Assembly (NCBI RefSeq): GCF_014201115.1
Contig: NZ_JACHDO010000001.1
Coordinates: 7,316,001 to 7,380,000 of the forward strand
Direction of reading: 5' to 3'
Length of the DNA: 64,000 nucleotides
From: Nocardiopsis metallicus
GTDB lineage: Bacteria > Actinomycetota > Actinomycetes > Streptosporangiales > Streptosporangiaceae
The notes under the pieces are model-generated. The model worked only from the letters and a program-made list of their open reading frames with translations, searched no databases and was not told where the DNA came from. Both the position numbers and the translations under genes were made by a program. Position 1 is the first letter of the stretch. The number at the start of each line of letters is the position of its first letter. Shown here piece after piece: positions 1 through 9,513 of the stretch.

Positions 1-723
1 ACCGGCCTCGCCGTGGCGGTGCACGCCGTCCGCGCCACCGGTGTGCTCGGCCTCTACCCGTGCGCCTACAACGCCGCCGCCCTCGAGATCGCCGGGATCG
101 CCGCGGCCGGGACCCTCCTGGGTTGGCTGCTCGCCCGCTGGGTGCCCGCCCTCTGGCCGTTCGGCCCGCACCGCTCCTGGCCCGTGGCCGTCCCCGACCG
201 GGTCGCCCCGGACCTGGCCCGGCGCATGTTCGGCACCCTGATCGACCTGGGCCTGTGGTGGTTCGGCGCGGCCACGCTCGTCGCCCTGCTGAACGCCTAC
301 GGGATCATCCGCCCGGGTACCCAGGAACAGGTCCTCACCGGCACCCTCCTGGGGTTGTCCCTGCTCTTCGGCCTCTTCCTGCCCCTGCTGCGCCGCGACC
401 GCAGCACCCTGGGCCGCGCCGCCGTCCACCTGGCCCTGACCGAGTGGAGCCTGCCCCGCCCGGCCGTCCGCCGCCGCGTCCTGGCCCGCGCGGCACTGCT
501 CTACGCCCCGGTCACCGCGCTGGTCGCGTTCGGCCTGCCGTGGTTCGCCCTCGCGGTGGCCGTTCTGCACGCCTGCACCGCGGTGGTCCGCCCGGACGGC
601 GCAGGCCTGGCCGACCTCATCTGCCGCACCCGCGTCCGCACCCGCTCCAGCCTGACCGGGTCCCTTCCCCAGCGCCTGGTTCGTTACGTCCCGCCCAAGG
701 AGGACGTCCCCGCTCCGTCCTGA
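1..723 (+). CDS. RDD-family membrane protein, 5' end outside the window
   Basis: The reading frame is already open at base 1. The first in-window start codon is a GTG at 13, and the true start is probably upstream. The visible 240 or so residues hold several hydrophobic helices and end in a segment reading GLADLICRTRVR. That resembles the RDD-family signature in which a conserved Arg/Asp-rich stretch follows the last membrane helix. RDD proteins are integral membrane proteins of mostly unknown function; some are proposed transporters. A short basic, proline-containing tail closes the protein. The family call rests on the helix pattern and the C-terminal motif only. Confidence 0.55.
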   Translation, partial: TGLAVAVHAVRATGVLGLYPCAYNAAALEIAGIAAAGTLLGWLLARWVPALWPFGPHRSWPVAVPDRVAPDLARRMFGTLIDLGLWWFGAATLVALLNAYGIIRPGTQEQVLTGTLLGLSLLFGLFLPLLRRDRSTLGRAAVHLALTEWSLPRPAVRRRVLARAALLYAPVTALVAFGLPWFALAVAVLHACTAVVRPDGAGLADLICRTRVRTRSSLTGSLPQRLVRYVPPKEDVPAPS

Positions 724-883
724 GCCACAGGGGGCCCTTCCGTTCGTGCGCCGGGGCGGCCGATCCTCCGGAACACAGCGCGAGACGAGACAAGCCGCTA
801 GCGAGGAACGAGCTGGAGCAAGGGCCGCGCCGAAGGCTTCTGTTGAGGGTGGTGGCGGGCGACGGGCGGGCGCAGGCGCGAGG

Positions 884-1282
884 TTACACGGTCCAGTGGA
901 GGTAGCCCAGGAACGCTCCGATGAGGACCAGGAGCAGGCCGAGGGAGCCGAACATGCCGCGGACCCAGTGGCTGAGCCAGGGCGCGGAGACGATGCGGGC
1001 GTGTTCGGGGACCTCGGGGTCGTAGGAGACGGTGACGATCTCTCCGGCGCGGGAGGCCATCCAGCCGGTGTTCTCGTGTTCAGCGTGGATCTCCTTGCCG
1101 TCCTCGGTCTGGAACTGCACGATCATCCGGGAGGCCACCGACGTCTCGTGGTAGCCGATGACCCTTCCCTTGGCGCGGACGCCGTTGCGGACCAGGCGCA
1201 GTTCCATCCGGGTGTCGCGGGTGACCATCCACAGCAGGACGGCACCGACGATCACCGGCAGCAGCGGGTAAAGGTCAGCCAT
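884..1282 (-). CDS. DUF3592-type small membrane protein
   Basis: A 132-residue protein with one hydrophobic helix near the N-terminus (about residues 4-20) and another near the C-terminus (about 108-127). Between them is a soluble beta-rich segment containing RAKGRVIGYHET and VSYDPEVPEHARI, the layout of DUF3592 proteins. ATG 1282 was chosen because it starts just inside the end of the upstream TetR gene (8-bp overlap), which implies translational coupling. The frame continues further upstream only as a shadow of the TetR gene. The function of DUF3592 is unknown. It is the last gene of the ABC-YhgE-TetR unit. Confidence 0.7.
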   Translation of the reverse strand: MADLYPLLPVIVGAVLLWMVTRDTRMELRLVRNGVRAKGRVIGYHETSVASRMIVQFQTEDGKEIHAEHENTGWMASRAGEIVTVSYDPEVPEHARIVSAPWLSHWVRGMFGSLGLLLVLIGAFLGYLHWTV

Positions 1283-1958
1283 GGCGGGGGAGTCCTCTCC
1301 GGGGTTCTTCGTGCGGGGGATCAGCGCGGGGAGGCTGGCCGATGAGACCGTCGGCCATGTGCGCCAGGGTGGTGTGGATGTCCTCCACGGGACGCTCTGG
1401 CTGGAGGGTACGCCAGTCCAGAGCCACTGTGACCACCATGCCGAAGAGAGCGGATCCCGCAAGGGAGGTGTCCAGGTCCGGCCGGGTCAGGCCGCGTTCG
1501 ACCATGGCGTCGAGCTGGTCCGTGATGACCCCGATCGCCTCGGTGCGGATCTGTCGGACCGCCTCGTACCAGGCCCGGTTGGTGCGCCAGGCCTCGGCGA
1601 TGAGCAGCCGGGCCAGCGCCTCGTGGGTGCTGATGAACACCACCCCGGCCCGCAGTACCTCGGCCAGGGCTTCGCGGGGCGCGGCGCCCTGGCCGGGGTC
1701 GGGCACGGAGTCCCGAAGCGTGTCGGCCAGGCGGGTCACGCCCCACTCCATCAGGGCCGCGTACAGCTCGTTCTTGCCCCCGAAGTTGTAGTAGACGGTG
1801 CCCTTGGCGACGCCGGCCCGTTCGGCGATCTCGTCGACGGTGGTGGCGCCGTACCCCTGTTCCGAGATCAGGGTGACGGCCGCTTCGAAGAGTTTGCGCC
1901 GGGTGGCTTCACGGCGGCCGCTGAGGGGCCGCCCCGGTTCGGGGGTGCTCACGTTCAT
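1275..1958 (-). CDS. TetR-family transcriptional regulator
   Basis: A 227-residue regulator. The N-terminal TetR helix-turn-helix lies at about residues 22-68, with the recognition region TTVDEIAERAGVAKGTVYYNF-like around 39-59. The rest is the helical ligand-binding domain. The start could be ATG 1958 or ATG 1967, since the stretch reads MGGMNVS. The gene follows the YhgE/Pip gene by about 30 bp and overlaps the DUF3592 gene, so it sits in the unit it probably represses. The palindrome at 4950-4973, at the head of this unit, is the natural candidate operator. The inducer is unknown. Confidence 0.88.
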   Translation of the reverse strand: MNVSTPEPGRPLSGRREATRRKLFEAAVTLISEQGYGATTVDEIAERAGVAKGTVYYNFGGKNELYAALMEWGVTRLADTLRDSVPDPGQGAAPREALAEVLRAGVVFISTHEALARLLIAEAWRTNRAWYEAVRQIRTEAIGVITDQLDAMVERGLTRPDLDTSLAGSALFGMVVTVALDWRTLQPERPVEDIHTTLAHMADGLIGQPPRADPPHEEPRRGLPRHG

Positions 1959-1990
1959 TCCTCCCATTGTGCCCGTGACCGGGTCACCCG

Positions 1991-4114
1991 TCAGATCTTC
2001 AGCGCCGGGTAGAGCGTGGACATCGTCCATTCGCGCTTCTTGGCAACGGCGCGCCAGGTGAGGAGCATGGGTACCACCAGCCACAGCGCCATCACCCCGA
2101 ACGCCTGCGCGACCACGGTCATGTCGCCGCCGCCGACCAGGTGCCGCATGGCGGTCACCCCCCAGTGCAGGGGCAGGTACGGGCCGATGGCCTGGAAGAA
2201 CGCCGGGCTGGTCTCGATCGGGTAGGTACCGCCCGCCGAGGTCAGCTGCAGGACCAGCAGCACCAGCGCCACCACCCGGCCCGCGGCGTTGAACTTCACG
2301 TTCAGGTACTGCACGGTCGCGGTGAACGCGGCCGAGGTCAGCAGGAGGAAGGCGATCAGCAGCAGCCAGTTCTGGGAGTCCAGACCCAGCGCCAGGCGCA
2401 GGACGGTCAGCATGACCGCCACCTGGGCCCAGCCGAGGATCAGCGGGACGATCCGCCCGGACAGGGCGACCCGCCAGGAGGCGGCGGAGGAGGCCAGCGC
2501 GCGGCTGGACAGCGCGGGCAGCACCATGAACACCATCATGGCGCCGACCCACAGGGACAGCGGTACGAAGAACGGCGCGAACCCGGTGCCGTAGTTGGGC
2601 ACCTCGTTGTCCACCTCGCTGTCGAGCCGGACCGGCTCGCTCATCATGTCGGAGGCGGTGACCCGGCCCTGGTCGGAGTAGGTGGGGATCTCCTCCACCC
2701 CGTCGGCCAGACCCTCGGCGAGCTCGTCCGTACCCGAGGAGAGCTGCCCCAGGCCGTCATGGAGGTCACCGGCACCGCCGCTGAGCGTGCCCAGTCCGGT
2801 GTCGAGCTCTCCGGCCCCTTCGGCGGCGCCGGAGAGACCGTCGCGCAGGTTGCGCGTGCCCTCCGCCAGTTCCGCCAGGCCCTCGGCGAGTTCGTCGATC
2901 TGCTCCCGGGCGTCCTCGGCGTCCTCGACGATGTCTGGCAGGTCCTCGGACAGGCTCACCGCCTTCTGGCTGAGGGCGGCCGCCTCGGCCGCGGCGGAAT
3001 CGATGTCCTCGCGGTTGTCGTTGACGAACCCGGACACCTCCAGGGCGGTGGCCATGGCCCCCTGGAGGTCGGTGAGCAACTCGTACAGCTCGGGCTGCTC
3101 CTCCTCCAACTCGGGGTGGTCCCCCAGGTAGTCGGTGAGCCGGCCGTCGACCTCGGTCAGCGCGGTGACGTCGATCTCCTCGGGCAGCTCGCCCAGGGCC
3201 TCGGACACCGCACCGGAGACCTTCGCGGCCTCCCTGGCCTTCTCCTGGATGTCGGGGATGTCCTCTTCGAGCTGGGGCAGCCACTCGTCCACGAGGTCGT
3301 CGAGCGCGCCCACCTTCTCGTTGACCTCGTTGGAGGCCTCGGTGGCACCGGTGGCGATGGTCTTCGAACCCTCGTAGAGCTGGCCGATCCCGCCGCTCAG
3401 CGACCCCGCGCCCTCGTGTGCGCTGTCGATCCCCTCGGACAGCTCCCCGGAGCCGGCCTCGGCGTCGTCGGCGCCGGTCGATATCTGGTCGGCCCCCTCT
3501 GAGGCCTCCTCGGTCTTGCTGTGGATCTCGTTGAAGCCCAGGAAGATCTGGTCGAGGTAGTCGCTGATGGCGGAGGTCGCCGCCGCCTCGCGGATCTCCT
3601 TGAAGGCGCTCCCGGCGAGCTGGCGGACGATGTAGCTGTTGGAGTCGTTGTAGTTGGCGACGAGCAGCGCGGGGACCGGTTCCTCGCGGTCGCGGGAGGG
3701 CGAGGTGATGGCCTCGCTGAAGTGCGCGGGGATGGTGAGGGTGACGTAGTAGGTGCCGTCGTCCAGGCCGACGGCGGCCTCCTGGGCGTCCACGAGGTGC
3801 CAGTCGAGGTCCCCGCGGTCCAGGAGGGTCTCGGTGAGCTCGTCGCCGGCGTTGACCTCCTCGTCGTCGACCTCGGCGCCCTCGTCCGCGTTCACCAGGG
3901 CGACCGGCAGGTTCTCCATCCGGTCGAAGGGGTCCCAGAACGACCACAGGTACATGCCGGAGTAGAGCAGGGGGATGAGCATGAGCGCGGCGAGCGCCGC
4001 GGTGGGCAGCGGTGACCGCAGGAAGGACCGCATGGTGAGCAGTCCGAGCCGGGGGACGGCCAGGGGACGGTAGCGGGGGGCGCCGGGTTTCCTACGAGTC
4101 TTCACGGTGCGCAC
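1991..4114 (-). CDS. YhgE/Pip-domain membrane protein
   Basis: A 707-residue protein built like YhgE/Pip proteins. There is one N-terminal membrane helix (about residues 36-57), followed by the family landmark YLWSFWDPFDRMENLPVALV. Next comes a large extracytoplasmic region (about 75-500) rich in Glu, Ala and Gly with repeated AEGAGELDTGLGTLSGG-like heptads, probably coiled coil. About five to six membrane helices follow (500-700), as in the ABC-2 permease fold. Homologues include phage-infection protein receptors and EsaA-like proteins. GTG 4114 and GTG 4105 are both possible starts; 4105 has better Shine-Dalgarno spacing. It overlaps the end of the ABC gene, suggesting the two products act together. 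Confidence 0.85.
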   Translation of the reverse strand: MRTVKTRRKPGAPRYRPLAVPRLGLLTMRSFLRSPLPTAALAALMLIPLLYSGMYLWSFWDPFDRMENLPVALVNADEGAEVDDEEVNAGDELTETLLDRGDLDWHLVDAQEAAVGLDDGTYYVTLTIPAHFSEAITSPSRDREEPVPALLVANYNDSNSYIVRQLAGSAFKEIREAAATSAISDYLDQIFLGFNEIHSKTEEASEGADQISTGADDAEAGSGELSEGIDSAHEGAGSLSGGIGQLYEGSKTIATGATEASNEVNEKVGALDDLVDEWLPQLEEDIPDIQEKAREAAKVSGAVSEALGELPEEIDVTALTEVDGRLTDYLGDHPELEEEQPELYELLTDLQGAMATALEVSGFVNDNREDIDSAAAEAAALSQKAVSLSEDLPDIVEDAEDAREQIDELAEGLAELAEGTRNLRDGLSGAAEGAGELDTGLGTLSGGAGDLHDGLGQLSSGTDELAEGLADGVEEIPTYSDQGRVTASDMMSEPVRLDSEVDNEVPNYGTGFAPFFVPLSLWVGAMMVFMVLPALSSRALASSAASWRVALSGRIVPLILGWAQVAVMLTVLRLALGLDSQNWLLLIAFLLLTSAAFTATVQYLNVKFNAAGRVVALVLLVLQLTSAGGTYPIETSPAFFQAIGPYLPLHWGVTAMRHLVGGGDMTVVAQAFGVMALWLVVPMLLTWRAVAKKREWTMSTLYPALKI

Positions 4115-4931
4115 CCCCGCCGGTGTTCTCCGTCCCCGAGCCCTCGGGGGCCAGCAGTTCGTCGATACCGATCACGCGCTCGGTGCCCTCCGTCTCCGCG
4201 CCGCCGGTTCCGACCTGGTCCTGCTCGCCGGCTGCGTTGTCCTTGTCTCCCTCGGCGTCCCTGCCGTCCTCGCCCTGTCTGATCTGCAGGGGGCCCTGGG
4301 TGTCCCGGTCGGCCACGGCGCCGAGCTCCCGGGAGTCCGCGCAGGTGGCGATCACGGTCAGCCCTTCGTCGGCGAGGTCCTTCAGCGACCGCCACATCTG
4401 CGCCTGGTGCTCGTCGTTGAGCCCGCTGTCCACGTTGTCCACCACGAGCAGGCGGGGTTCGCAGACCAGGGCGAGGGCCACGCCGAGGCGCCGCCGCTCC
4501 AGCATGGAGAGCTCCTTGACCATGGTCCGGCGGTCCAGGTCGGCCAGCCCGGCGGCGCTCATCGCCGCGTCCGACACCGATCGGGCCGAGGGCCGCAGCC
4601 GCAGCAGGCGGGCCTCGGAGAGGTGTTCGCTGACCCGCAGGCGTTCGTCGAGGGCGTTGACGTCGTCCATCAGCCCGAGCGCGCTGATCCGCCGTACCTT
4701 CCGCGCCTGCTTGGGCAGGGTGTATCCGTCCACGTGCAGGGTGCCCCCGGTGGGTCTCATCCGGCCGGAGAGCGTGAGCAGCAGCGCGCTGCGACCGCCC
4801 CCGGAATCGGCCTGGAAGACGGTGAGCGTCCCCGGGCGGGCGGTGAAGTCGACCCCCGTGTAGACGGGCCCCTCGCGGGTGGTGAGTGTGACGCCTTCTG
4901 CGTGCACGCGAGCTCCGGTGGCCCGACGCAT
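4092..4931 (-). CDS. Degenerate ABC ATP-binding protein, partner of YhgE/Pip
   Basis: A 279-residue protein with an ABC ATPase fold but altered motifs. The Walker A position reads ADSGGGRSA (about 41-49), with Arg where the catalytic Lys belongs. The signature region reads ELSMLERRR (140-148) instead of LSGGQ. Walker B reads LLVVDN (161-166), with Asn where the catalytic Glu belongs, and the H-loop position near 197 has no His. An acidic, disordered tail covers about 201-279. ATG 4931 was chosen because GGGGGAGG lies 8 bases before it. An in-frame ATG at 4949 abuts the operator palindrome and lacks a leader. Whether it hydrolyses ATP is doubtful. It may be a regulatory or structural subunit of the YhgE system. 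Confidence 0.78.
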   Translation of the reverse strand: MRRATGARVHAEGVTLTTREGPVYTGVDFTARPGTLTVFQADSGGGRSALLLTLSGRMRPTGGTLHVDGYTLPKQARKVRRISALGLMDDVNALDERLRVSEHLSEARLLRLRPSARSVSDAAMSAAGLADLDRRTMVKELSMLERRRLGVALALVCEPRLLVVDNVDSGLNDEHQAQMWRSLKDLADEGLTVIATCADSRELGAVADRDTQGPLQIRQGEDGRDAEGDKDNAAGEQDQVGTGGAETEGTERVIGIDELLAPEGSGTENTGGGAHREDS

Positions 4932-4949
4932 CCTTGCGGCCTCCCCCAT

Positions 4950-4973
4950 TTTGAACTGACCAGTCAGTACAAA
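4950..4973. promoter_or_regulatory. Candidate TetR operator at the head of the YhgE unit
   Basis: A 24-bp palindrome with arms TTTG-ACTGAC and GTCAGT-CAAA around a CA centre; one base pair (4954/4969) is mismatched. It lies directly upstream of the ABC gene, about 19 bp before ATG 4931, where a repressor would block transcription of the ABC-YhgE-TetR-DUF3592 unit. The size and symmetry are typical of TetR-family sites. Assignment to the TetR at 1275-1958 is inference. Confidence 0.6.
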
Positions 4974-5121
4974 TTCTCGGCTCCACGGTACTGGCCCGGG
5001 GCGGTGGTCCCGAGCGTTCGGGCCTGTGGCCTCTGGCACAACGAGGCGCACCAGGGGATGGCGGGATCGGCGGTCGAACTTGGTCCGGGCTTTCCCGTGG
5101 ATGGGGTTTGAGGTACGTTGA

Positions 5122-5135
5122 TACGTAATTACGTA
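5122..5135. promoter_or_regulatory. Perfect AT-rich palindrome upstream of the M23 gene
   Basis: TACGTAATTACGTA is a perfect 14-bp palindrome in an AT-rich island, 49 bp before the ATG of the M23 peptidase gene. Such AT-rich symmetric sites stand out in this GC-rich DNA. They usually mark a promoter plus a repressor site (GntR/YtrA, MarR or similar). No dedicated regulator gene is adjacent. Confidence 0.45.
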
Positions 5136-5183
5136 ATAATTCGAACGAGTGTCGTGCCCACACCGCGCCCCAGAAAGGCCCGC

Positions 5184-5993
5184 ATGCGTCACAAGTTCTC
5201 GGCCCTCGGTTACTGCTTCCTGCTCGTCTACGTCGTCTACCTGGTCCTTCTCTTCCAGGTCCCCGCACTCGAGCTCTCGGCGCCGCCCGCGTTCGTCCTG
5301 CTCGGGCTCTCCCTGGCTCTGGTCTTCGGATCGGCGTTCTGGCCAAAACCGAAGCTCCAGGAGCGGGAGGCCGTCGAGGTCGCCGCGCCGGTGAGCGGTG
5401 AGTGGATCGCGGTGAACAGCCCGGCCGACAAGGTGCCCAGCCACGGGGCGCGCGGTTCCGGCCAGGAGTACGCCATCGACGTCTTCGTCGACTCCGGTCG
5501 ACCGGTCATCGACGGCTGGTGGCCCGCCATGCGCCGACCCGACGACGGCTTCCCGGCCTTCGGCCAGCCGATCCTGGCGGTCGCCGACGCCACCGTGGTG
5601 CACGTGTCCGACGGGCAGCGCGACCACCTCAGCCGCAACAGCTGGCCCGGGCTCGCCTACATGTACGTGGTCGAGGGCATCGTCCGGGGGAACGCCGGGT
5701 GGCGCTTCATCTTCGGCAACCACGTCATCCTGGACCTGGGCGACGGCGTCTACGCCGCCTACGCGCACCTGAAGCGGGGTTCGGTCGAGGTCGCGGCGGG
5801 GGACCGGGTCACGGTCGGCCAGCGGATCGGCCTGTGCGGGAACTCGGGCAACTCCAGTGAGCCGCACCTGCACTTCCAGCTGATGGACCACCCCGAGATC
5901 CGCCGGGCCACGGGCATCCCCTTCCGGTGGACCGGGGTCGGCGTCCCCGGAGCCGGAAAGCCCTTCACCCCGCCCGAGCCCGCGCCCCGCTGA
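5184..5993 (+). CDS. M23-family (LytM-like) metallopeptidase, membrane-anchored
   Basis: A 269-residue protein. Two hydrophobic helices (about 8-25 and 33-53) anchor it in the membrane, and the M23 domain follows from about residue 68. Zinc-ligand and catalytic motifs are visible. H87 and D99 lie in SHGARGSGQEYAIDVF, H195 lies in AYAHL, and H228/H230 lie in EPHLHFQ. The YAID variant of the first motif is typical of one M23 subgroup. M23 enzymes cut peptide cross-links in peptidoglycan. ATG 5184 is chosen because AGAAAGG precedes it; the frame extends upstream to 5118 without a ribosome site. A hairpin at 6038-6068 probably ends the transcript. Confidence 0.85.
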   Translation: MRHKFSALGYCFLLVYVVYLVLLFQVPALELSAPPAFVLLGLSLALVFGSAFWPKPKLQEREAVEVAAPVSGEWIAVNSPADKVPSHGARGSGQEYAIDVFVDSGRPVIDGWWPAMRRPDDGFPAFGQPILAVADATVVHVSDGQRDHLSRNSWPGLAYMYVVEGIVRGNAGWRFIFGNHVILDLGDGVYAAYAHLKRGSVEVAAGDRVTVGQRIGLCGNSGNSSEPHLHFQLMDHPEIRRATGIPFRWTGVGVPGAGKPFTPPEPAPR

Positions 5994-6037
5994 CCGCGCT
6001 CGTCGAAGCGCCCACCGAAGCCCCCTCCGAACCGCCT

Positions 6038-6068
6038 CGGTCCGCGTCCGTGGACGGGACGCGGACCG
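6038..6068 (+). terminator. Hairpin after the M23 gene
   Basis: Twelve-base arms CGGTCCGCGTCC (6038-6049) and GGACGCGGACCG (6057-6068) with a 7-base loop. There is no T-run, which is common for actinobacterial terminators. It separates the M23 gene from nfi. Confidence 0.55.
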
Positions 6069-6141
6069 GGGCGTCCCCGTCCTAGACTGCGCGTTGAGAG
6101 GGTGTCGGGCAGGGTACGGACCAGGCAAACGGGGGGAACGC

Positions 6142-6930
6142 GTGAGCGACATCGCGGAGCGGGCGGCCAAGGCCCTGGACGATCCGGAGAACTGGCCAGC
6201 CGAGCCCAAGGAGGCCGTGGTCCGCCAGCGCCTGCTGGCCGAGCGGGTGCGCACCGAACCCCTCGACCCCGGCTCCGTGCGCTACGTCGCCGGGCTGGAC
6301 GTGAGCTACGGCGTGGGCGACACCGAACTCGCCGCGGCCGCCGTGGTCCTGGACGCCCGCACCCTGGAGGTCGTGGACACCTCCCTGGTCGCCGACACCC
6401 CTTCCTTCCCCTACATCTCCGGGCTGTTCGCCTTCCGGGAGCTGCCCCCGGTGCTCCGGGCGATCGAGGGGCTGTCCGTGGCCCCCGACGTGTTCGTCTG
6501 CGACGGTTTCGGCCTGGCCCACCCCCGCCGGTTCGGGATCGCCAGCCACCTGGGCGTCCTCCTCGACGCTCCGGTGGTCGGCTCCGCCAAGTCCGTGCTC
6601 TACGGGAAGAACTCCATGCCGGGGGAGGAGCGCGGTTCATGGACGCCCATGATCGCCGGGCGCTCCGAGCTCGTGGACGACACCGAGAGCCTCGCCGCGG
6701 AGGGGGCCGAGGTGATCGGCCGGGTCCTGCGCACCCGCGCCAGGACCAAACCCGTCTACGTGTCCGTGGGTCACCGCGTGGACCTGGCGGGTTCGGCCGA
6801 CCTCGTCCTGCGGCTCTCGCCCAAGTACCGGATCCCCGAACCCATCCGGCACGCGGACCGCCTCTGCGGCCAGTACCGCAAGCGGCACAAGGAGCGCCAA
6901 GAGCGCCAGGAGGGCTCGGGCGAGGGCTGA
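6142..6930 (+). CDS. nfi: Endonuclease V (deoxyinosine 3' endonuclease)
   Basis: A 262-residue enzyme that nicks DNA one nucleotide 3' to deoxyinosine, starting repair of deaminated adenine. The diagnostic motifs are present in order: AGLDVSY with catalytic D53; PYISGLFAFRE with E100, including the strand-separating PYIS wedge; and DGFGLAHPRRFGIASHLGV with D121. GTG 6142 is preceded by a GGGGGGA ribosome site. A TAGACT -10-like box lies at 6083-6088. The length is slightly longer than the roughly 225 residues usual in E. coli, because of an extended N-terminus and a basic, Glu/Arg-rich tail (about 240-262). Confidence 0.93.
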   Translation: MSDIAERAAKALDDPENWPAEPKEAVVRQRLLAERVRTEPLDPGSVRYVAGLDVSYGVGDTELAAAAVVLDARTLEVVDTSLVADTPSFPYISGLFAFRELPPVLRAIEGLSVAPDVFVCDGFGLAHPRRFGIASHLGVLLDAPVVGSAKSVLYGKNSMPGEERGSWTPMIAGRSELVDDTESLAAEGAEVIGRVLRTRARTKPVYVSVGHRVDLAGSADLVLRLSPKYRIPEPIRHADRLCGQYRKRHKERQERQEGSGEG

Positions 6931-6951
6931 ATCCCCGCGGTGGCGGGAGGT

Positions 6952-6967
6952 TGAGTACTCGTACTCA
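6952..6967. promoter_or_regulatory. Inverted repeat upstream of the lipoprotein gene
   Basis: TGAGTAC and GTACTCA are perfect 7-base arms around TC, 35 bp before ATG 7002. The position suggests an operator overlapping the promoter of the lipoprotein gene. The binding protein is unknown. Confidence 0.45.
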
Positions 6968-7001
6968 GGCGCGGCACGGGCAGCGGCCCTGAAGATGGGG
7001 C

Positions 7002-7766
7002 ATGACCTTCTGGAAGCAGTACACCCCCTCCACCCCCGTCCTCGCCATGACCCTCGGCGCGATGGCCCTCATGGTCGGAACCGCAGGGTGCGGGACCGCC
7101 CCGGAGATCGAACCCGGTTCCTCCGCCGCGGAGGAGCTCCCCGAGCTGAACCCGGACGGCAGCGCGCCGTCCGAACGCATGACCCTGGAGGAGGCCGCTC
7201 CGTTCCTGCGGGCCCAGGGCTACGCCCCGGCCGAGGGCGACCTCAGCGGCTACCAGGTCACCTACCTGCCCGACGCCGTGGAAGGCACCCCCTACGACCA
7301 CGACGTCAACGCGTGGCTGATCCAGGAGCTGGGCGAGGGGGCGGCCCTGCCCTACGACGAGGAGGTCGAACGGTCGTGGCTGCCCGACACCATTGACGTG
7401 GACCACCTCGTGGACGACGACGGCCAGGTTCTGGCCGAGCGCGAGGCGTTCACACCCTCCGACGTGTCAGTCACCGTCCTGCGCCTGGAGGACTTCACCG
7501 ACGTCGACGCCTACCTGGACCCCGGGGCCGAGGACGGCACCACGCTGGAGGAGGCACTGCCCGGCGGGGGCATCAGTGAGCTCCCGGACGGGACCGGCTA
7601 CTACAACGGCGCCGGGGCGCTCTTCGTCCCCGAACCCGGAGTGGTGATCGAGGTCTCCTACATGGACGAGGCCGTGCTGGACGAACTGCTGGAGCACCCC
7701 GACGGCGAGGTCGAGGGGTACCCGGACGAGGTCCTGCTGATCGTGGAGGGCATCGAGCCCCTCTAG
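7002..7766 (+). CDS. Putative lipoprotein of unknown function
   Basis: A 254-residue protein. A basic start and hydrophobic stretch (about residues 14-29) run into TAGC with Cys30, a plausible lipobox, so it is probably lipid-anchored outside the cell. The mature part is very acidic and ends in a segment reading VLLIVEGIEPL. I recognise no enzyme motif. It is monocistronic: preceded by the 6952-6967 inverted repeat and followed by a strong hairpin (7781-7806) shared with the convergent guaB1 gene. The ribosome site is weak (GATGGGG). Confidence 0.75.
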   Translation: MTFWKQYTPSTPVLAMTLGAMALMVGTAGCGTAPEIEPGSSAAEELPELNPDGSAPSERMTLEEAAPFLRAQGYAPAEGDLSGYQVTYLPDAVEGTPYDHDVNAWLIQELGEGAALPYDEEVERSWLPDTIDVDHLVDDDGQVLAEREAFTPSDVSVTVLRLEDFTDVDAYLDPGAEDGTTLEEALPGGGISELPDGTGYYNGAGALFVPEPGVVIEVSYMDEAVLDELLEHPDGEVEGYPDEVLLIVEGIEPL

Positions 7767-7780
7767 CCCACCGGAACAGA

Positions 7781-7806
7781 GGGGAGGGGCCCGAAAGCCC
7801 CTCCCC
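7781..7806. terminator. Bidirectional terminator hairpin
   Basis: Perfect 10-base arms GGGGAGGGGC (7781-7790) and GCCCCTCCCC (7797-7806) around a 6-base loop, placed between convergent genes. It lacks a clear T-run on either strand. Confidence 0.7.
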
Positions 7807-7830
7807 GTCACGGTTCCTGACCTGCTCGGA

Positions 7831-9375
<1,545 letters not shown>

Positions 9376-9513
9376 TTAGGTTGGGGGTACCCCCGTCTGG
9401 CATGATGACTCGATCCCACCTCTACCCGGCCCTGGCCCCTGCCTCGAATCGGTGACCGCATCCAGTGCGCCGTAGGCTTTCTCGGGCTCTGTGCTTTCCA
9501 GGAGAACTCCCGC

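Noticed and set aside
4092-6254. A 720-codon minus-strand frame that would fuse the ABC gene to sequence antisense to the M23 gene
   Set aside because: Only the last 280 codons look like a protein. The operator palindrome and a good ribosome site set the real start at 4931.
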